From assembly GCF_024054035.1 (NCBI RefSeq), contig NZ_JAMXQU010000014.1, positions 1 through 57,281 on the forward strand: a stretch of DNA of 57,281 nt, given 5' to 3'. Origin of the DNA: Asaia lannensis NBRC 102526. Its GTDB lineage: Bacteria > Pseudomonadota > Alphaproteobacteria > Acetobacterales > Acetobacteraceae. The notes under the pieces are model-generated. The model had not been told where the DNA came from and made no database searches. It saw only the letters and a program-made list of their open reading frames with translations. The position numbers were made by a program, and so were the translations under genes. How positions within the stretch are numbered: the first letter of the stretch is position 1; the number at the start of each line of letters is the position of its first letter. Shown here in pieces: positions 45,548-55,307 of the stretch.

Positions 45548-46621
45548 ATGGCCCATTCATTCCTCTCGACCCTGGGCACAAAGCTGTTCCATGGTCTCGA
45601 TCCCGAGACTGCCCATGAGGCCGCTATCGAGGCGCTCTCCCTCGGTTTGGGGCCTAGCGCGCCGAAAGACGTGCCTGCTCTGAGCACGCGATGCATGGGG
45701 CTCAGATTTCCCAATCCTGTCGGGCTGGCCGCTGGCTTCGACAAGAATGCGAAGGCCCCGCTCGCGCTTGCGCGCATGGGGTTCGGTCACGTCGAATGCG
45801 GCACGGTTACGCCAAGACCCCAGGAGGGTAACCCCAAGCCGCGCCTGTTCCGCTTGACGGAAGATCGGGCGATCATCAATCGCATGGGGTTCAACGGCGA
45901 CGGAATTGAGGCTTTCACGCGGCGTCTCGACCGGTTTCGCACCCTTCAGGCGGGGCGCAATGCATCGATCAGAGCCGTACCCGTTGGAGCCAATCTCGGT
46001 ATCAACAAGATCGGTGCGAAACCGCTCGAGGATTACCCCGCTCTCGCCGCACGTGTGGCGCCGCTGGCAGACTACATCACGATCAATCTGTCGTCGCCCA
46101 ATACGCCGGGATTGCGGGATCTGCAGAGCGCCAGCAGTCTGCTCGATATTCTGCAGGCCGTCACCCGACAGAATGACTCCCTGCCACCCCTGGTTGTAAA
46201 GCTCGCGCCCGACCTCGATCCGGACGCCCTGCCCGACATCGTCGAGGCTGCCATCGAAGGTGGCGCGTCGGGGATTATCGTCAATAATACGACGATCAGC
46301 CGCCCCTATTCGCTTCGCTCCCCTCTGGCCAGCGAGGCGGGTGGCCTCTCGGGACGTCCTCTGGCTCAGCTTGCCGTTCACATGCTCGGTCGTATCGTCC
46401 CGCTGGTGCGCAAGCGCATTGCCGTAATTTCCTGCGGTGGTATCGAAAGCGGCTTCGATGTGTTCGAACGTCTCAAATCGGGCGCGGACATGGTCCAGAT
46501 CTATTCCGCCCTGATCTATCACGGGCCGGGCCTGGTTCAGCGCATCAAGAAAGAGCTGCTGAGCGAGCTTTATCGCGAGGGATATGAGTCCATCGGGGAT
46601 CTCAAATCGAGGTCGATCTGA
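45548..46621 (+). CDS. pyrD: dihydroorotate dehydrogenase (quinone), class 2
   Basis: 357 residues. PyrD oxidises dihydroorotate to orotate in pyrimidine synthesis and passes electrons to ubiquinone at the inner membrane. The N-terminal helix (MAHSFLSTLGTKLFHGLDPETAHE) is the class 2 membrane-attachment segment. FMN-barrel marks: PVGLAAGFDKNA, NRMGFNGDG, catalytic serine in INLSSPNTPGLRDLQ, and SCGGIESG. A hairpin lies between this gene and the channel gene that follows. Confidence 0.96.
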   Translation: MAHSFLSTLGTKLFHGLDPETAHEAAIEALSLGLGPSAPKDVPALSTRCMGLRFPNPVGLAAGFDKNAKAPLALARMGFGHVECGTVTPRPQEGNPKPRLFRLTEDRAIINRMGFNGDGIEAFTRRLDRFRTLQAGRNASIRAVPVGANLGINKIGAKPLEDYPALAARVAPLADYITINLSSPNTPGLRDLQSASSLLDILQAVTRQNDSLPPLVVKLAPDLDPDALPDIVEAAIEGGASGIIVNNTTISRPYSLRSPLASEAGGLSGRPLAQLAVHMLGRIVPLVRKRIAVISCGGIESGFDVFERLKSGADMVQIYSALIYHGPGLVQRIKKELLSELYREGYESIGDLKSRSI

Positions 46622-46719
46622 ACCGGCGCGGAAGGCGCGGAACGAACGCAAGGCGTTTTACGCCGTTCCTAACGACACGATACGATTATTAACGGGAGGC
46701 AATCATCGATAGCTCAGCC

Positions 46720-49089
46720 ATGACGAGGCGGCCCGCCTTGAAACTTCTCCATGGGCTTTTCCTCATCCTTGCCCTGTCGATGTCGCCAGTTCCGGCCGTG
46801 GCGGCGCAAGGGAATGCCCAGCCCTCTGCAGCGCCGCCTGCCGCGCCTCTGGCACCCTCGGCAGCCGACGGTTATGGCTGGACCACCGTCTCTGCCACAC
46901 TGAACAAGCAGATCAGCTCGGCTCAGGGGCGGCTCAAGTATATCTACGGGCAACTGAACCGCACGGATATCGTGCTGGGTAGCGAAACGCTGTCGGATCT
47001 TTCGGATCAGGTGGACTCCGTGGCCTCGGTAGCGCAGTCCATCCAGACCCAGGCTGCGTCTTATCAGACCGTCTATCAGAGCTATCTGGAGATTATCGGG
47101 GACAAGGCCGAGGGCGAAAGCCCGGCGATTGTCGCACAGCGCACGCATCTGCAATCCGTGTTGCAGGATATCAAGTCGACCGTCACGCAGGGCAAGCTCC
47201 TCGGCCTTCAGGCCAAGCAGGTTCAGCTTGAAGTGCAGCGCCGCGGTGCGGTGAGTCAGCAGGCGCTTCTTTCCGAACGGATCGCCTCACCTCTCACGCT
47301 GGGGTTCTGGCGCGACCTGATCCAGGAAGGGCCAGAACTCAGGCTGACCTTCGCTCCGCCCGTCAATAACGGTTACGCCGGGGTGCTTTACAACTGGCCG
47401 GTCATGCTCGGCGCGCTTATCGGCGTCTTTGCATTGACTATCCTTGTTGCACGCCCGGTATATCGCATGTTCCGCGTTGCCGAGAGCAATATCGCGCAGC
47501 GTTTTACCGGCGAACCATTACCTGAGACGCACCAGTCCTTCATCCCCGTGGCGCTTTGCGGCCTTGCCTGCGGCGTTCTCATGCTCATTTTCTGGGAAAT
47601 CGTCTCGGGAGTTCTCTCTCTGAGTGTCGGGCGCAGCCCTCTCATCATGGAGGGCATTGCAGGCATCATGCCTCTTTGCGGCTTTATTCTGGGTGCCGGT
47701 CTGCCGGCCCTGAGTCGCGCAACCGCAGTTGACGGTGTGACCCAGAATGTGACGCGTGCCCTTTGGGGTGTGGACTGGATCGTGGCTGTCTTCGTCCTGC
47801 TGCAGACGCTGTTCGTGATCGTCGGTCAGGAGAACGCGTTTCCGGTGACATCGAGGCGTCTTGTCGAAGCGGTCTTTACCATTGCCGTTTCCCTCCTTTT
47901 CGTCGGGCTCTGTCGTCGTCTTACAGGGCGAACCGATGCACGCATGGCCCCGGCATTTTACGGGCTTGCATGGCTGGTTCTGGTCATCAGCTGGTTCGCT
48001 ATTGCCATCGGGTATCTCGCCTTCGCTTTTGCCGTGGCTGTCTGGGCGGTCACGCTGACCGTCAGCCTCTCCACCCTGCTTCTGCTTTCCATCGCGATGA
48101 AGGAATTCACCGCGCGTACGTTCTCGGTCGGCTCGGTTATTTCCCGCCGCCTGTCACGGCTTGGCGTTCATTCCAATCGCGTGGCCCAGTTCGGCGTGGT
48201 GCTCTCGGGGGTCTTCAACGTTGGTCTGATTATTGTTTTCGTTGCGATCTGCCTCTCTGGCGGAAAGCTCGATATTCCCGTTGTGGCCGATGCCGTGCGG
48301 GGACTCTTCGTCGGACAAACGATCAACGGCGTTCAGTTTTCGCTCAATACCGCGGTTCTGTGCATCGTTATACTGATCGTCGCCTATTATGCGATCGGGG
48401 CGTTCACGCAGTGGCTGCAAACGCGTCTTTTCCCGACGACCAATCTCGATATCGGTGCGCGTACCTCGATCCTCAACATTTTCAAATATGTTGCGTGGAT
48501 CGCCGTGTTCCTCATGGTGCTGTCAGAGGCTGGCGTTACGGTCAAGAACCTGACCTGGGTGGTCAGTGCGCTCTCTGTCGGTATCGGTTTCGGACTTCAG
48601 GCGATCGTCCAGAATTTCGTATCGGGTATCATTCTTCTGGCTGAGCGGCCGATACGTGTGGGCGATCTGATCGAGCTCGGTTCGATCAAGGGGGATGTGA
48701 AGCGTATCAGTGTGCGCTCGACGGAAATCGGGCTTGGAGACGGCTCGACCATGATCGTGCCCAACTCGCAGTTCATTACCTCAGCCGTGCGCAATGCCAC
48801 ACTCGGTACATCGCTCAGTGCAGCTTCGGCAACCGTGACGATTTCACCGCGTGCCGATGCGATGAAGGCGCAGGAAGTCCTGCTGGCGATGATGAAAAGC
48901 CGCACGGACATCCTTCAGGATCCGGCGCCGGGCGTAGCGATTTCGGCTATTACCGATACGGGCGTAACGCTGGCCCTGTCGGCCAAGGTATCGTCGGTAC
49001 GTGACGTTGGTGCAGTGACCAATGCCATCATGCTCGATGCCTATCGCGCGTTGCAGGATGCCGGGCTGGAGCTGGGAAAACCCGCCTGA
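46720..49089 (+). CDS. large mechanosensitive channel (MscS superfamily, DUF3772 type)
   Basis: 789 residues. Signal peptide (LLHGLFLILALSMSPVPAVAAQ), a periplasmic domain rich in Ala and Gln (about 30-200), about ten membrane helices, then the MscS pore and beta domain (VGIGFGLQAIVQNFVSGIILLAERPIRVGDLIELG; RSTEIGLGDGSTMIVPNSQFIT). It should open under membrane tension to release solutes after osmotic downshock. The nearest GGAGG lies 20 bases upstream, so the start is not certain. A clear terminator follows. Confidence 0.93.
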   Translation: MTRRPALKLLHGLFLILALSMSPVPAVAAQGNAQPSAAPPAAPLAPSAADGYGWTTVSATLNKQISSAQGRLKYIYGQLNRTDIVLGSETLSDLSDQVDSVASVAQSIQTQAASYQTVYQSYLEIIGDKAEGESPAIVAQRTHLQSVLQDIKSTVTQGKLLGLQAKQVQLEVQRRGAVSQQALLSERIASPLTLGFWRDLIQEGPELRLTFAPPVNNGYAGVLYNWPVMLGALIGVFALTILVARPVYRMFRVAESNIAQRFTGEPLPETHQSFIPVALCGLACGVLMLIFWEIVSGVLSLSVGRSPLIMEGIAGIMPLCGFILGAGLPALSRATAVDGVTQNVTRALWGVDWIVAVFVLLQTLFVIVGQENAFPVTSRRLVEAVFTIAVSLLFVGLCRRLTGRTDARMAPAFYGLAWLVLVISWFAIAIGYLAFAFAVAVWAVTLTVSLSTLLLLSIAMKEFTARTFSVGSVISRRLSRLGVHSNRVAQFGVVLSGVFNVGLIIVFVAICLSGGKLDIPVVADAVRGLFVGQTINGVQFSLNTAVLCIVILIVAYYAIGAFTQWLQTRLFPTTNLDIGARTSILNIFKYVAWIAVFLMVLSEAGVTVKNLTWVVSALSVGIGFGLQAIVQNFVSGIILLAERPIRVGDLIELGSIKGDVKRISVRSTEIGLGDGSTMIVPNSQFITSAVRNATLGTSLSAASATVTISPRADAMKAQEVLLAMMKSRTDILQDPAPGVAISAITDTGVTLALSAKVSSVRDVGAVTNAIMLDAYRALQDAGLELGKPA

Positions 49090-49108
49090 TTTGAGGCGCT
49101 GAACACAG

Positions 49109-49149
49109 AAAAGGCGGGCGAGAGAAATCATCTCTCACCCGCCTTTTTT
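49109..49149 (+). terminator. intrinsic terminator after the mechanosensitive channel gene
   Basis: AAAGGCGGGCGAGAGA and TCTCTCACCCGCCTTT pair almost completely around a short AATCA loop, followed by a run of T. It can also serve the convergent ubiM-like gene. Confidence 0.9.
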
Positions 49150-49204
49150 GTTGGTTCGGTACCGTCTCAAAGACCCCACGCGGACAGGATCACCTATCGG
49201 GCAT

Positions 49205-50428
49205 TCATCCAGCCTTGCGACGATCCATCAGGAATCCGGTTACGGCAGATTTGAGCGGTGTCAGTCGCTGTGCGACCGCAAGTCCTGCACGGCGCAGGGT
49301 CAGGCTTGGCAAGGCGTCATGCGTGTAGAGCGTGGCGATGCCGTTTGTCGCTGCAAAAAGTGGCGCGGTTGCGCGCCTGTGACGTCGCTCGAAACGCCGC
49401 AGTACCGCCGGGGCACCCGGATCGCCATCTCCCTGCGCGATTTCCTCATTCAGTATCGATTGCCCGGTCAGCCCCAGATTGAATCCATGGGCGGTGATAG
49501 GATGCATGCCCACGGCTGCATCGCCAATCAAAGCCAGTCTGGTCGTCTGGAATCGATGAGCGAACACGGTTTTAAGCGGATAGGTGCAGCGCCCGCTCTC
49601 AACACTCATCGGTCCGAGACGGCCCTGCGTGCGACGGGTGATCTCGGCGTCGAAGGCTGTCTTGTCCAGGCCGCGCAGACGGGCAATTTCATCCGGATCG
49701 AGCGTCAATACGAGAGACGAAAGATGGCCGGGTTGCTCATCGTCGGCGACCGGGAGGAGCGCGATCGTCTGCCCCTTGTCGAACCACTGCAGGGCTACGC
49801 CATCATGCGGCTGGGGATGGCGCATACGACACACCATGATTTCCTTGCCGAAATCATGCACGATTGCGCCAATCCCCCTCGCCTGACGGATGCGGGAGAA
49901 CCGCCCATCGGCGGCAATCAGAAGTGCGCTCTCGATCAGCGTGCCGTCTTCCAGCAGCACCATGGCCCTGTCGGCATTGCCGGAACTCCGGCTTACCTTC
50001 CTGCCTGCAAGAATCGTCACGCGTCCCTGCTCGCGTACCGCATGATGGAGTGCGGACCGGATCAGGTGGTTTGCGACAAGATAGCCCAGCGCGTCAGCAG
50101 AGCCAGGTGGCGCCTGAAATAGGAGCGCTCCGGAAGGATGATCGGGAGCTTCCTGTCCTGACTCGATGCGGGCAGTACGCAACGGCGAGACGATGTGCGC
50201 GGGGATAAGTTTCCATACACCATTCGTTTCCAGCCAGTCGCGCGAATGATGGGTCAGGGCGATTTCGCGCCCGTCAAAGGAAGGTGCCGCGAGCACGGCT
50301 TCCGGTGTGGGATCGATGACGGCAACGCGCCATCCCTGTTCGGCAAGCGACAGGGCGCAGGCGAGACCCGCCGGCCCTGCCCCGGCGATCGTGATATCGT
50401 ACGATAGAGAAGACGCTCTTGTGCTCAC
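49205..50428 (-). CDS. FAD-dependent ubiquinone hydroxylase (UbiH/UbiM family)
   Basis: 407 residues from a GTG at 50428 that overlaps the nitroreductase stop (GTGA). FAD site IAGAGPAGLACALSLAEQGW (14-33), the DG motif SALLIAADGRFSRIR, and the second FAD motif LALIGDAAVGMHPITAHGFNLGL. This family hydroxylates the ubiquinone ring; the sequence resembles UbiM (5-demethoxyubiquinol 5-hydroxylase), found in some alphaproteobacteria. The exact ring position needs a family tree. Confidence 0.9.
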   Translation of the reverse strand: MSTRASSLSYDITIAGAGPAGLACALSLAEQGWRVAVIDPTPEAVLAAPSFDGREIALTHHSRDWLETNGVWKLIPAHIVSPLRTARIESGQEAPDHPSGALLFQAPPGSADALGYLVANHLIRSALHHAVREQGRVTILAGRKVSRSSGNADRAMVLLEDGTLIESALLIAADGRFSRIRQARGIGAIVHDFGKEIMVCRMRHPQPHDGVALQWFDKGQTIALLPVADDEQPGHLSSLVLTLDPDEIARLRGLDKTAFDAEITRRTQGRLGPMSVESGRCTYPLKTVFAHRFQTTRLALIGDAAVGMHPITAHGFNLGLTGQSILNEEIAQGDGDPGAPAVLRRFERRHRRATAPLFAATNGIATLYTHDALPSLTLRRAGLAVAQRLTPLKSAVTGFLMDRRKAG

Positions 50429-51033
50429 TTGTCCGCCCCGAACGAAACAGGCTCACCTTTCCAGACGGCCATATAATCAGCGATATCGGGACGTTTCGCG
50501 CCATGAACGGGCTTGTCGGGTGTGCCGACGAAAAGGAAACCCGCGAGGCTCTGCGTGCCTGTCAGTCCGAGTGCCTCGCGAAAGCAGGGCTGGTCTGCAA
50601 AATCGCTCGAAACCCAGAAACCACCGAAGCCCTCGGCATGGAGGGCATTGAGCACATTCATCGTGGCGGCGCCGACCGAAAGCTCCTGTTCGAGCACGGG
50701 AATCTTTCCGTCTGGTTCAAGCGCCATCACCAGTGCCACGATCATGGGCATTTCAGAGAAGCGCTGTCTGCGCTTTTCGATCTTTTTCTGCGGCACGTCC
50801 GGATCGAGCGCGACCATGGCCTTGACGACCTGTTCGGCAAATTCGGCGCGGTGCTTGCCCTTGATCACAATATAGCGCCAAGGCCTGATTTTCCCGTGAT
50901 CGGGCGCACGTAGCCCCGCGGAAAGAATGCGGGCGATCTGCTCCTTGTCCGGGGCGGGCGCGCTCAGATGATCGGTAGATGCCCTCGATAGCAGGACATC
51001 TAAAGCGGGGGATGATGCGGGTGCACTGCTCAT
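50425..51033 (-). CDS. nitroreductase-family FMN protein
   Basis: 202 residues from the ATG at 51033 (MSSAPASSPALDVLLSRAS). Longer readings to 51315 run antisense into hisB and are rejected. Family marks: LLSRASTDHLSAPAPDKEQI, LRAPDHGKIRPWRYIVI and GFGGFWVSSDFADQP. Such proteins reduce nitro groups, quinones or flavins with NAD(P)H as FMN dimers. The closest known relative by look is YdjA. It is coupled to the ubiM-like gene and divergent from hisB across 78 bases. Confidence 0.92.
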   Translation of the reverse strand: MSSAPASSPALDVLLSRASTDHLSAPAPDKEQIARILSAGLRAPDHGKIRPWRYIVIKGKHRAEFAEQVVKAMVALDPDVPQKKIEKRRQRFSEMPMIVALVMALEPDGKIPVLEQELSVGAATMNVLNALHAEGFGGFWVSSDFADQPCFREALGLTGTQSLAGFLFVGTPDKPVHGAKRPDIADYMAVWKGEPVSFGADK

Positions 51034-51111
51034 GCACGATAGATGGCAAGTTCCCGCAGGCTCGCCAAGAGGCCATCGCCTATTCGCGACGAATAGTTTA
51101 TGCTTGGCATC

Positions 51112-51708
51112 ATGACAGACGCCAGACAGTCCCGCATTATCCGCAAGACGGGTGAGACCGATATCTCCGTTGCGATCAACCTCGACGGAAGCGGTCAAGC
51201 CGACCTCAATAGCGGCATAGGTTTTTTCGACCATATGCTGACGGCACTCGCGAAGCATGGTGGCTTCGACCTTGAGGTGCGCTGTCATGGCGATCTGCAC
51301 GTCGACGGTCATCATACGGTCGAGGATATCGGGATTGCGCTGGGCAAGGCTTTCGCGCAGGCGCTAGGCGACAAGAAGGGGATTACCCGCTTCGGCCATG
51401 CCCTCGTGCCGCTCGATGAGGCTCTGACCGAGGTTGTGGTCGATATTTCCGGCAGGCCTTATCTGGCATGGAATGTCAGTTTCGTTCGCGAACGTATTGG
51501 CGAGATGGATACGGATCTGTTCGAGGAATTCTACCGCGCTTTTGCCATGGCATCCTCGATCGCGCTTCATGTAACCTGCAAAGCGGGGCGCAATGCCCAT
51601 CATATCGCGGAAAGCGGGTTCAAGGCGTTCGCGCGTGCTCTGCGTATGGCAGTGGCACCCGATCCGCGCGCTGCCGGCGTTATCCCGTCGACGAAGGGGG
51701 TTTTGTGA
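51112..51708 (+). CDS. hisB: imidazoleglycerol-phosphate dehydratase HisB
   Basis: 198 residues from the ATG at 51112 (MTDARQSR); an ATG four codons earlier is possible. It catalyses the sixth step of histidine synthesis. The metal-binding repeats are visible: [29 protein letters not shown] and the second-half [15 protein letters not shown]. This is the single-domain form without the phosphatase. Its stop overlaps the next start (GTGA), and it opens the his operon in this window. Confidence 0.97.
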   Translation: MTDARQSRIIRKTGETDISVAINLDGSGQADLNSGIGFFDHMLTALAKHGGFDLEVRCHGDLHVDGHHTVEDIGIALGKAFAQALGDKKGITRFGHALVPLDEALTEVVVDISGRPYLAWNVSFVRERIGEMDTDLFEEFYRAFAMASSIALHVTCKAGRNAHHIAESGFKAFARALRMAVAPDPRAAGVIPSTKGVL

Positions 51709-52052
51709 AGAGCTATCTCGCTTACCGAACCGGTTCGCAGCCTGAGCCGGTGATGATCAAGCAGGGCTTCCACTGGAGGCTCTGGTTCTTCGGTGCTCTG
51801 GGCTTTCTTGCATCGCGCTGCTGGATCTGTTTCTGCCTTGCCGCTTGCGCATCCCTGCTGATCCTGCGCGCCGCGGGGGCATATGGCTTGCCGCTTCTCG
51901 TGCTGATCAATTTAAGTCTTGCGTGTTTCGGGGCTGAGCTTTCCGGTTGGGAAGCGCGTCTGAAGGGCGGGGTTGTGGACGGTATCTGGCTTGGGCGCAA
52001 CGCAGCCGATGCCAGACTGCGTTTCTTCGATCGCGAGGTCGTCGCGTCATGA
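51705..52052 (+). CDS. small membrane protein (DUF2628-like) inside the his operon
   Basis: 115 residues from a GTG at 51705 overlapping hisB. After [26 protein letters not shown] come two hydrophobic segments ([24 protein letters not shown] and [22 protein letters not shown]) and a soluble tail ([25 protein letters not shown]). It resembles DUF2628 proteins, often found between hisB and hisH in alphaproteobacteria. No histidine-pathway activity is expected; its role is unknown. The stop overlaps hisH as ATGA. Confidence 0.85.
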   Translation: MKSYLAYRTGSQPEPVMIKQGFHWRLWFFGALGFLASRCWICFCLAACASLLILRAAGAYGLPLLVLINLSLACFGAELSGWEARLKGGVVDGIWLGRNAADARLRFFDREVVAS

Positions 52053-52690
52053 GGCGGGTGGTGGTGATCGATTACGACGGCGGCAATCTGGCTTCGGCAG
52101 CACAGACCGCACGCCACGTAGTGAACGAGAACGGCCTTGATGCCGAGGTTGTCATTTCAGGCGATCCTGAGACGGTTCTTGCCGCCGACCACATCATCCT
52201 GCCCGGTCAGGGGGCGTTTGCCCATTGCGCTTCGGGACTGGACGGAGGGTTGCGCGAGGCCCTTATCGAGGCGACCGACAGGGGTACGCCTTTCCTCGGA
52301 ATCTGCGTCGGGATGCAGCTGATGGCCGAATGGGGGCTGGAGCATGGCCGTACTGCTGGCCTCGGCTGGATCAGGGGCAGTATTGCCAAGATGACCCACG
52401 CACTCGATGCCGGGCTGCGCCTGCCCCATATGGGATGGAATGTTCTGGAATTCGAACCCGGAGCGCACAGACTGACAGACGGCCTGTCTCCTGGCGATCA
52501 TGGTTATTTCGTGCATTCCTATGCCCTGACGGACTGGGATCCGGCGGATATCGTGGCAACGGCTGCCTATGGTGATGCGGTCCCGGCAATCGTTGCACGT
52601 GACAACAGATGCGGTACGCAGTTTCATGTGGAGAAAAGCCAGAAGACCGGGCTTACGATCATGGGTAATTTTCTGAGCTGGAAGCCGTGA
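52049..52690 (+). CDS. hisH: imidazole glycerol phosphate synthase glutaminase subunit HisH
   Basis: 213 residues. Class I glutamine amidotransferase: nucleophile C86 (GICVGMQL), H193 and E195 (QFHVEKSQ). It supplies ammonia to HisF through a protein tunnel. The gene overlaps both neighbours by four bases, giving a tightly coupled hisB-DUF-hisH-GNAT chain. Confidence 0.97.
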   Translation: MRRVVVIDYDGGNLASAAQTARHVVNENGLDAEVVISGDPETVLAADHIILPGQGAFAHCASGLDGGLREALIEATDRGTPFLGICVGMQLMAEWGLEHGRTAGLGWIRGSIAKMTHALDAGLRLPHMGWNVLEFEPGAHRLTDGLSPGDHGYFVHSYALTDWDPADIVATAAYGDAVPAIVARDNRCGTQFHVEKSQKTGLTIMGNFLSWKP

Positions 52691-54033
52691 TCCGCTCTGC
52701 CGAACGCCTGACGCGCATTGACGAAAGCGATATGGCTGCGTTGTGCGAGATCACGACGGCGGCGATACTCGATGGCGGTGGTCTGGGGTGGTTGACCCCA
52801 CCGGGAAGGGCCGTCCTCGAGCGCTATTTCAATGGCCTGCTCCTGGTTCCCGAGACGCGCTTTTTTGTCGTGCGCGACGAGACCGGCCAGATACAGGGAT
52901 GCGCGCAGCTTGTCCGACCCTCGCGCAATAACGAAGCTCAGGCTCAGACCGCGCAGATACGCGGTTATTTTGTTGCACCTTATATTCGTGGTCAGGGCTA
53001 TGGCTATGTGCTGGCTGAAGCAGTCATCCGCGCCGCCCGTGCCCTGGGGTGTCGTGTCCTGAATTGTGAGGTGCCGGAAACCCAGGCATCGGCCCTTTCC
53101 ATGTTTCTCTCCTTCGGGTTCGAGCCCTGGGGGACGCATCCTTTCTACGCCCGCAATCATGACGGCGTCGTGCGCGGCGTTCATATGACCATGCGTCTCG
53201 ACCCCGAGGCGAACCGCTCTTCCTCCAGACATACATCCCGAAAGGATCACTCCGTGGCCAGTACGGACGGCACCCTGCACCGCTCCCTCACCCTTTATCC
53301 GGCGATCGACCTCAAGGATGGAGCCTGTGTGCGGCTGAGACGCGGTGAGATGGACGATGCAACCGTTTACTCGGATAATCCTGCCGCACAGGCGCGGGAG
53401 TTTGCGCATGCCGGATGCTCGCACCTCCATGTTGTCGATCTGAATGGAGCGTTTGCCGGACGCTCGGCAAACGGTGCTGCTGTAGAGGCCATTATTGGCG
53501 CTACAGACCTGCCGGTTCAGCTTGGCGGCGGCATTCGCGACATGGCCGGTATCGCGCGCTGGCTCGATGCCGGACTGAGCCGCGTCATTCTGGGCTCAGT
53601 GGCGGTCAAGGATCCCGAACTTGTGCGCGAAGCCTGCAAGGCCTTCCCGGGAAGGATCGTTGCCGGGATCGATGCGCGTCAGGGGCGTGTGGCGACTGAA
53701 GGGTGGGCCGAGGTATCGGAGCTCAACGCACGGGACCTCGCTCTTCGCATGCAGGACGCGGGCGTGGCTGCTGTGATTTTCACTGAAATCACGCGGGATG
53801 GCATGCTCGAAGGGTTGGACCTCGATCAGACTGCCGATCTTGCACGTGCGCTCTCCATTCCCGTTATCGCGAGCGGCGGTGTCGGTTCAGCGCAGCATCT
53901 GCGCGATTTCAGACAGATTGCGCAGGAGGTGCCGGGGCTTGAAGGCGTAATCGTGGGGCGTGCGCTCTATGACGGCCGTATTTCCCTCAAGGAAGCGCTT
54001 GAGATTGTCGAGGGGGCTGCATGCTCAAGCTGA
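52687..54033 (+). CDS. GNAT acetyltransferase-HisA fusion ORF
   Basis: 448 residues from a GTG at 52687 overlapping hisH (GTGA). Residues 1-175 form a GNAT domain: [18 protein letters not shown] strands, the acetyl-CoA loop [19 protein letters not shown], and [13 protein letters not shown] Ser/Arg/Lys-rich linker ([13 protein letters not shown]) leads without any stop into HisA. So either a bifunctional protein is made, or the linker is translated while HisA is also started internally at GTG 53254, where AAAGGA is seven bases upstream. The GNAT substrate is unknown. Confidence 0.8.
   Translation: MIRSAERLTRIDESDMAALCEITTAAILDGGGLGWLTPPGRAVLERYFNGLLLVPETRFFVVRDETGQIQGCAQLVRPSRNNEAQAQTAQIRGYFVAPYIRGQGYGYVLAEAVIRAARALGCRVLNCEVPETQASALSMFLSFGFEPWGTHPFYARNHDGVVRGVHMTMRLDPEANRSSSRHTSRKDHSVASTDGTLHRSLTLYPAIDLKDGACVRLRRGEMDDATVYSDNPAAQAREFAHAGCSHLHVVDLNGAFAGRSANGAAVEAIIGATDLPVQLGGGIRDMAGIARWLDAGLSRVILGSVAVKDPELVREACKAFPGRIVAGIDARQGRVATEGWAEVSELNARDLALRMQDAGVAAVIFTEITRDGMLEGLDLDQTADLARALSIPVIASGGVGSAQHLRDFRQIAQEVPGLEGVIVGRALYDGRISLKEALEIVEGAACSS
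53254..54033 (+). CDS. hisA: ProFAR isomerase HisA, from the internal start of the fusion ORF
   Basis: 259 residues from the GTG at 53254 with AAAGGA seven bases upstream. HisA carries out the Amadori rearrangement of ProFAR in histidine synthesis. The half-barrel motifs are clear: YPAIDLKDG with the first catalytic Asp, [17 protein letters not shown] with the second Asp, and VIASGGVGS phosphate binding. The same frame continues upstream into the GNAT domain with no stop, so this entry is nested in the 52687 ORF. HisA ends 13 bases inside hisF. Confidence 0.93.
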   Translation: MASTDGTLHRSLTLYPAIDLKDGACVRLRRGEMDDATVYSDNPAAQAREFAHAGCSHLHVVDLNGAFAGRSANGAAVEAIIGATDLPVQLGGGIRDMAGIARWLDAGLSRVILGSVAVKDPELVREACKAFPGRIVAGIDARQGRVATEGWAEVSELNARDLALRMQDAGVAAVIFTEITRDGMLEGLDLDQTADLARALSIPVIASGGVGSAQHLRDFRQIAQEVPGLEGVIVGRALYDGRISLKEALEIVEGAACSS

Positions 54034-54782
54034 GAGTTATTCCGTGTCTCGACGTAAAGGATGGCCGTGTGGTGAAAGGCGTCAATTTCGTCTCACTGCG
54101 CGACGCAGGCGACCCTGTCGAGCAGGCGATCGTTTATGACGCAGCGGGTGCCGATGAGCTGACCTTTCTCGACATTACCGCGAGTGTCGAAAACCGTGAG
54201 ACGATTTACGACGTGGTGCGTCGCACAGCGGAGCGCGTTTTTCTTCCGCTGACCGTTGGTGGTGGCGTGAAGGCGCCGGAAGACATGCGCAAACTCCTGC
54301 TTGCAGGCGCTGACAAATGCGCGGTGAACTCGGCTGCTGTCTATAATCCAGACCTTATTAACCAGTCGGCCAATCGGTTTGGCAGCCAGTGCGTTGTTGT
54401 GGCGATCGATGCCCGCTCCGATGGGAATGGCGGTTGGGAGGTCTATACCAAAGGCGGCCGCGAGCCGACAGGGATCGATGCCGTGGCCTGGGCACAGGAG
54501 GCACAGGCGCGCGGTGCCGGTGAGATCCTTCTGACCAGCATGGATCGGGATGGCACCGGCAAGGGGTTCGATCTCGATCTGCTGCGTACGGTGTGCGGCA
54601 AGATCACGATCCCTGTTGTCGCATCGGGGGGCGTCGGGTCGTTGCAGCATTTTGTGGAGGGTGCGCAGGCGGGGGCGAGTGGTCTTCTTGCAGCAAGTGT
54701 CTTTCATTTCGGCACATTCGGCATTGCAGGCGTCAAGGCTGCCCTCGAAACTGCGGGTCTTCCTGTGAGACCCGCAAACTGA
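54021..54782 (+). CDS. hisF: imidazole glycerol phosphate synthase cyclase subunit HisF
   Basis: 253 residues. HisF joins PRFAR with ammonia from HisH to give imidazole glycerol phosphate and AICAR. Catalytic D11 is in PCLDVKDG; the second Asp is in [10 protein letters not shown]; phosphate sites are [10 protein letters not shown] and [11 protein letters not shown]. It overlaps hisA by 13 bases. Confidence 0.98.
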   Translation: MLKLRVIPCLDVKDGRVVKGVNFVSLRDAGDPVEQAIVYDAAGADELTFLDITASVENRETIYDVVRRTAERVFLPLTVGGGVKAPEDMRKLLLAGADKCAVNSAAVYNPDLINQSANRFGSQCVVVAIDARSDGNGGWEVYTKGGREPTGIDAVAWAQEAQARGAGEILLTSMDRDGTGKGFDLDLLRTVCGKITIPVVASGGVGSLQHFVEGAQAGASGLLAASVFHFGTFGIAGVKAALETAGLPVRPAN

Positions 54783-54821
54783 CAATTCGATTTTCTTTCT
54801 GACTATAGACGGATCTGCATC

Positions 54822-55304
54822 ATGGCGCTTGCCACCAAACGTACCACACGCAAAACCGAAGGAAGCGCTGGCAAGAAGGGCGATAAGGCTGCCGGCCCGA
54901 AAGGAGCATCGGTAAAAAAACCGCGTGGCAAGAAAAACAGCCCGAAGCCCGTCGTGGAAGATATGTCGCCTGTCGATGCTCAGGTGCTCGACCGCCTGTT
55001 CGAAACCGTGCAGTCGAGACGCGGTACCGATCCGGCATTGAGTCATTCAGCAAGGCTGATGGCACGCGGACGTAAGAAGATTGCCCAGAAATTCGGTGAG
55101 GAAGCTGTGGAATGCCTTATCGAAGCCGTTGCGGGCAAGACATCCGAGCTTGTGAGTGAGAGCGCTGACGTTCTCTACCATCTGATCGTCATGTGGGTGG
55201 ATGCTGGCGTAACGCCAGATGCAGTCTGGCACGAGCTCCGCCGACGCGAGGCGATGAGCGGCGTTGAGGAAAAAGCTTCCCGCCCGCGTGAAGGAAAGGA
55301 ATGA
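54822..55304 (+). CDS. hisE: phosphoribosyl-ATP pyrophosphatase HisE with a basic N-terminal extension
   Basis: 160 residues; the usual HisE is about 90-110. The catalytic domain starts near residue 52 ([18 protein letters not shown]) with the [18 protein letters not shown] and [14 protein letters not shown] helices that bind magnesium. The first 50 residues are Lys, Gly and Ser rich ([20 protein letters not shown]), probably disordered and able to bind nucleic acid or phosphates (inference). HisE removes pyrophosphate from phosphoribosyl-ATP in the second step of the pathway. Confidence 0.95.
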   Translation: MALATKRTTRKTEGSAGKKGDKAAGPKGASVKKPRGKKNSPKPVVEDMSPVDAQVLDRLFETVQSRRGTDPALSHSARLMARGRKKIAQKFGEEAVECLIEAVAGKTSELVSESADVLYHLIVMWVDAGVTPDAVWHELRRREAMSGVEEKASRPREGKE

Positions 55305-55307
55305 GTC

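Noticed and set aside
45265-45618. 117-codon open frame upstream of pyrD
   Set aside because: It would overlap pyrD by 71 bases, lacks a ribosome binding site and shows no family resemblance.
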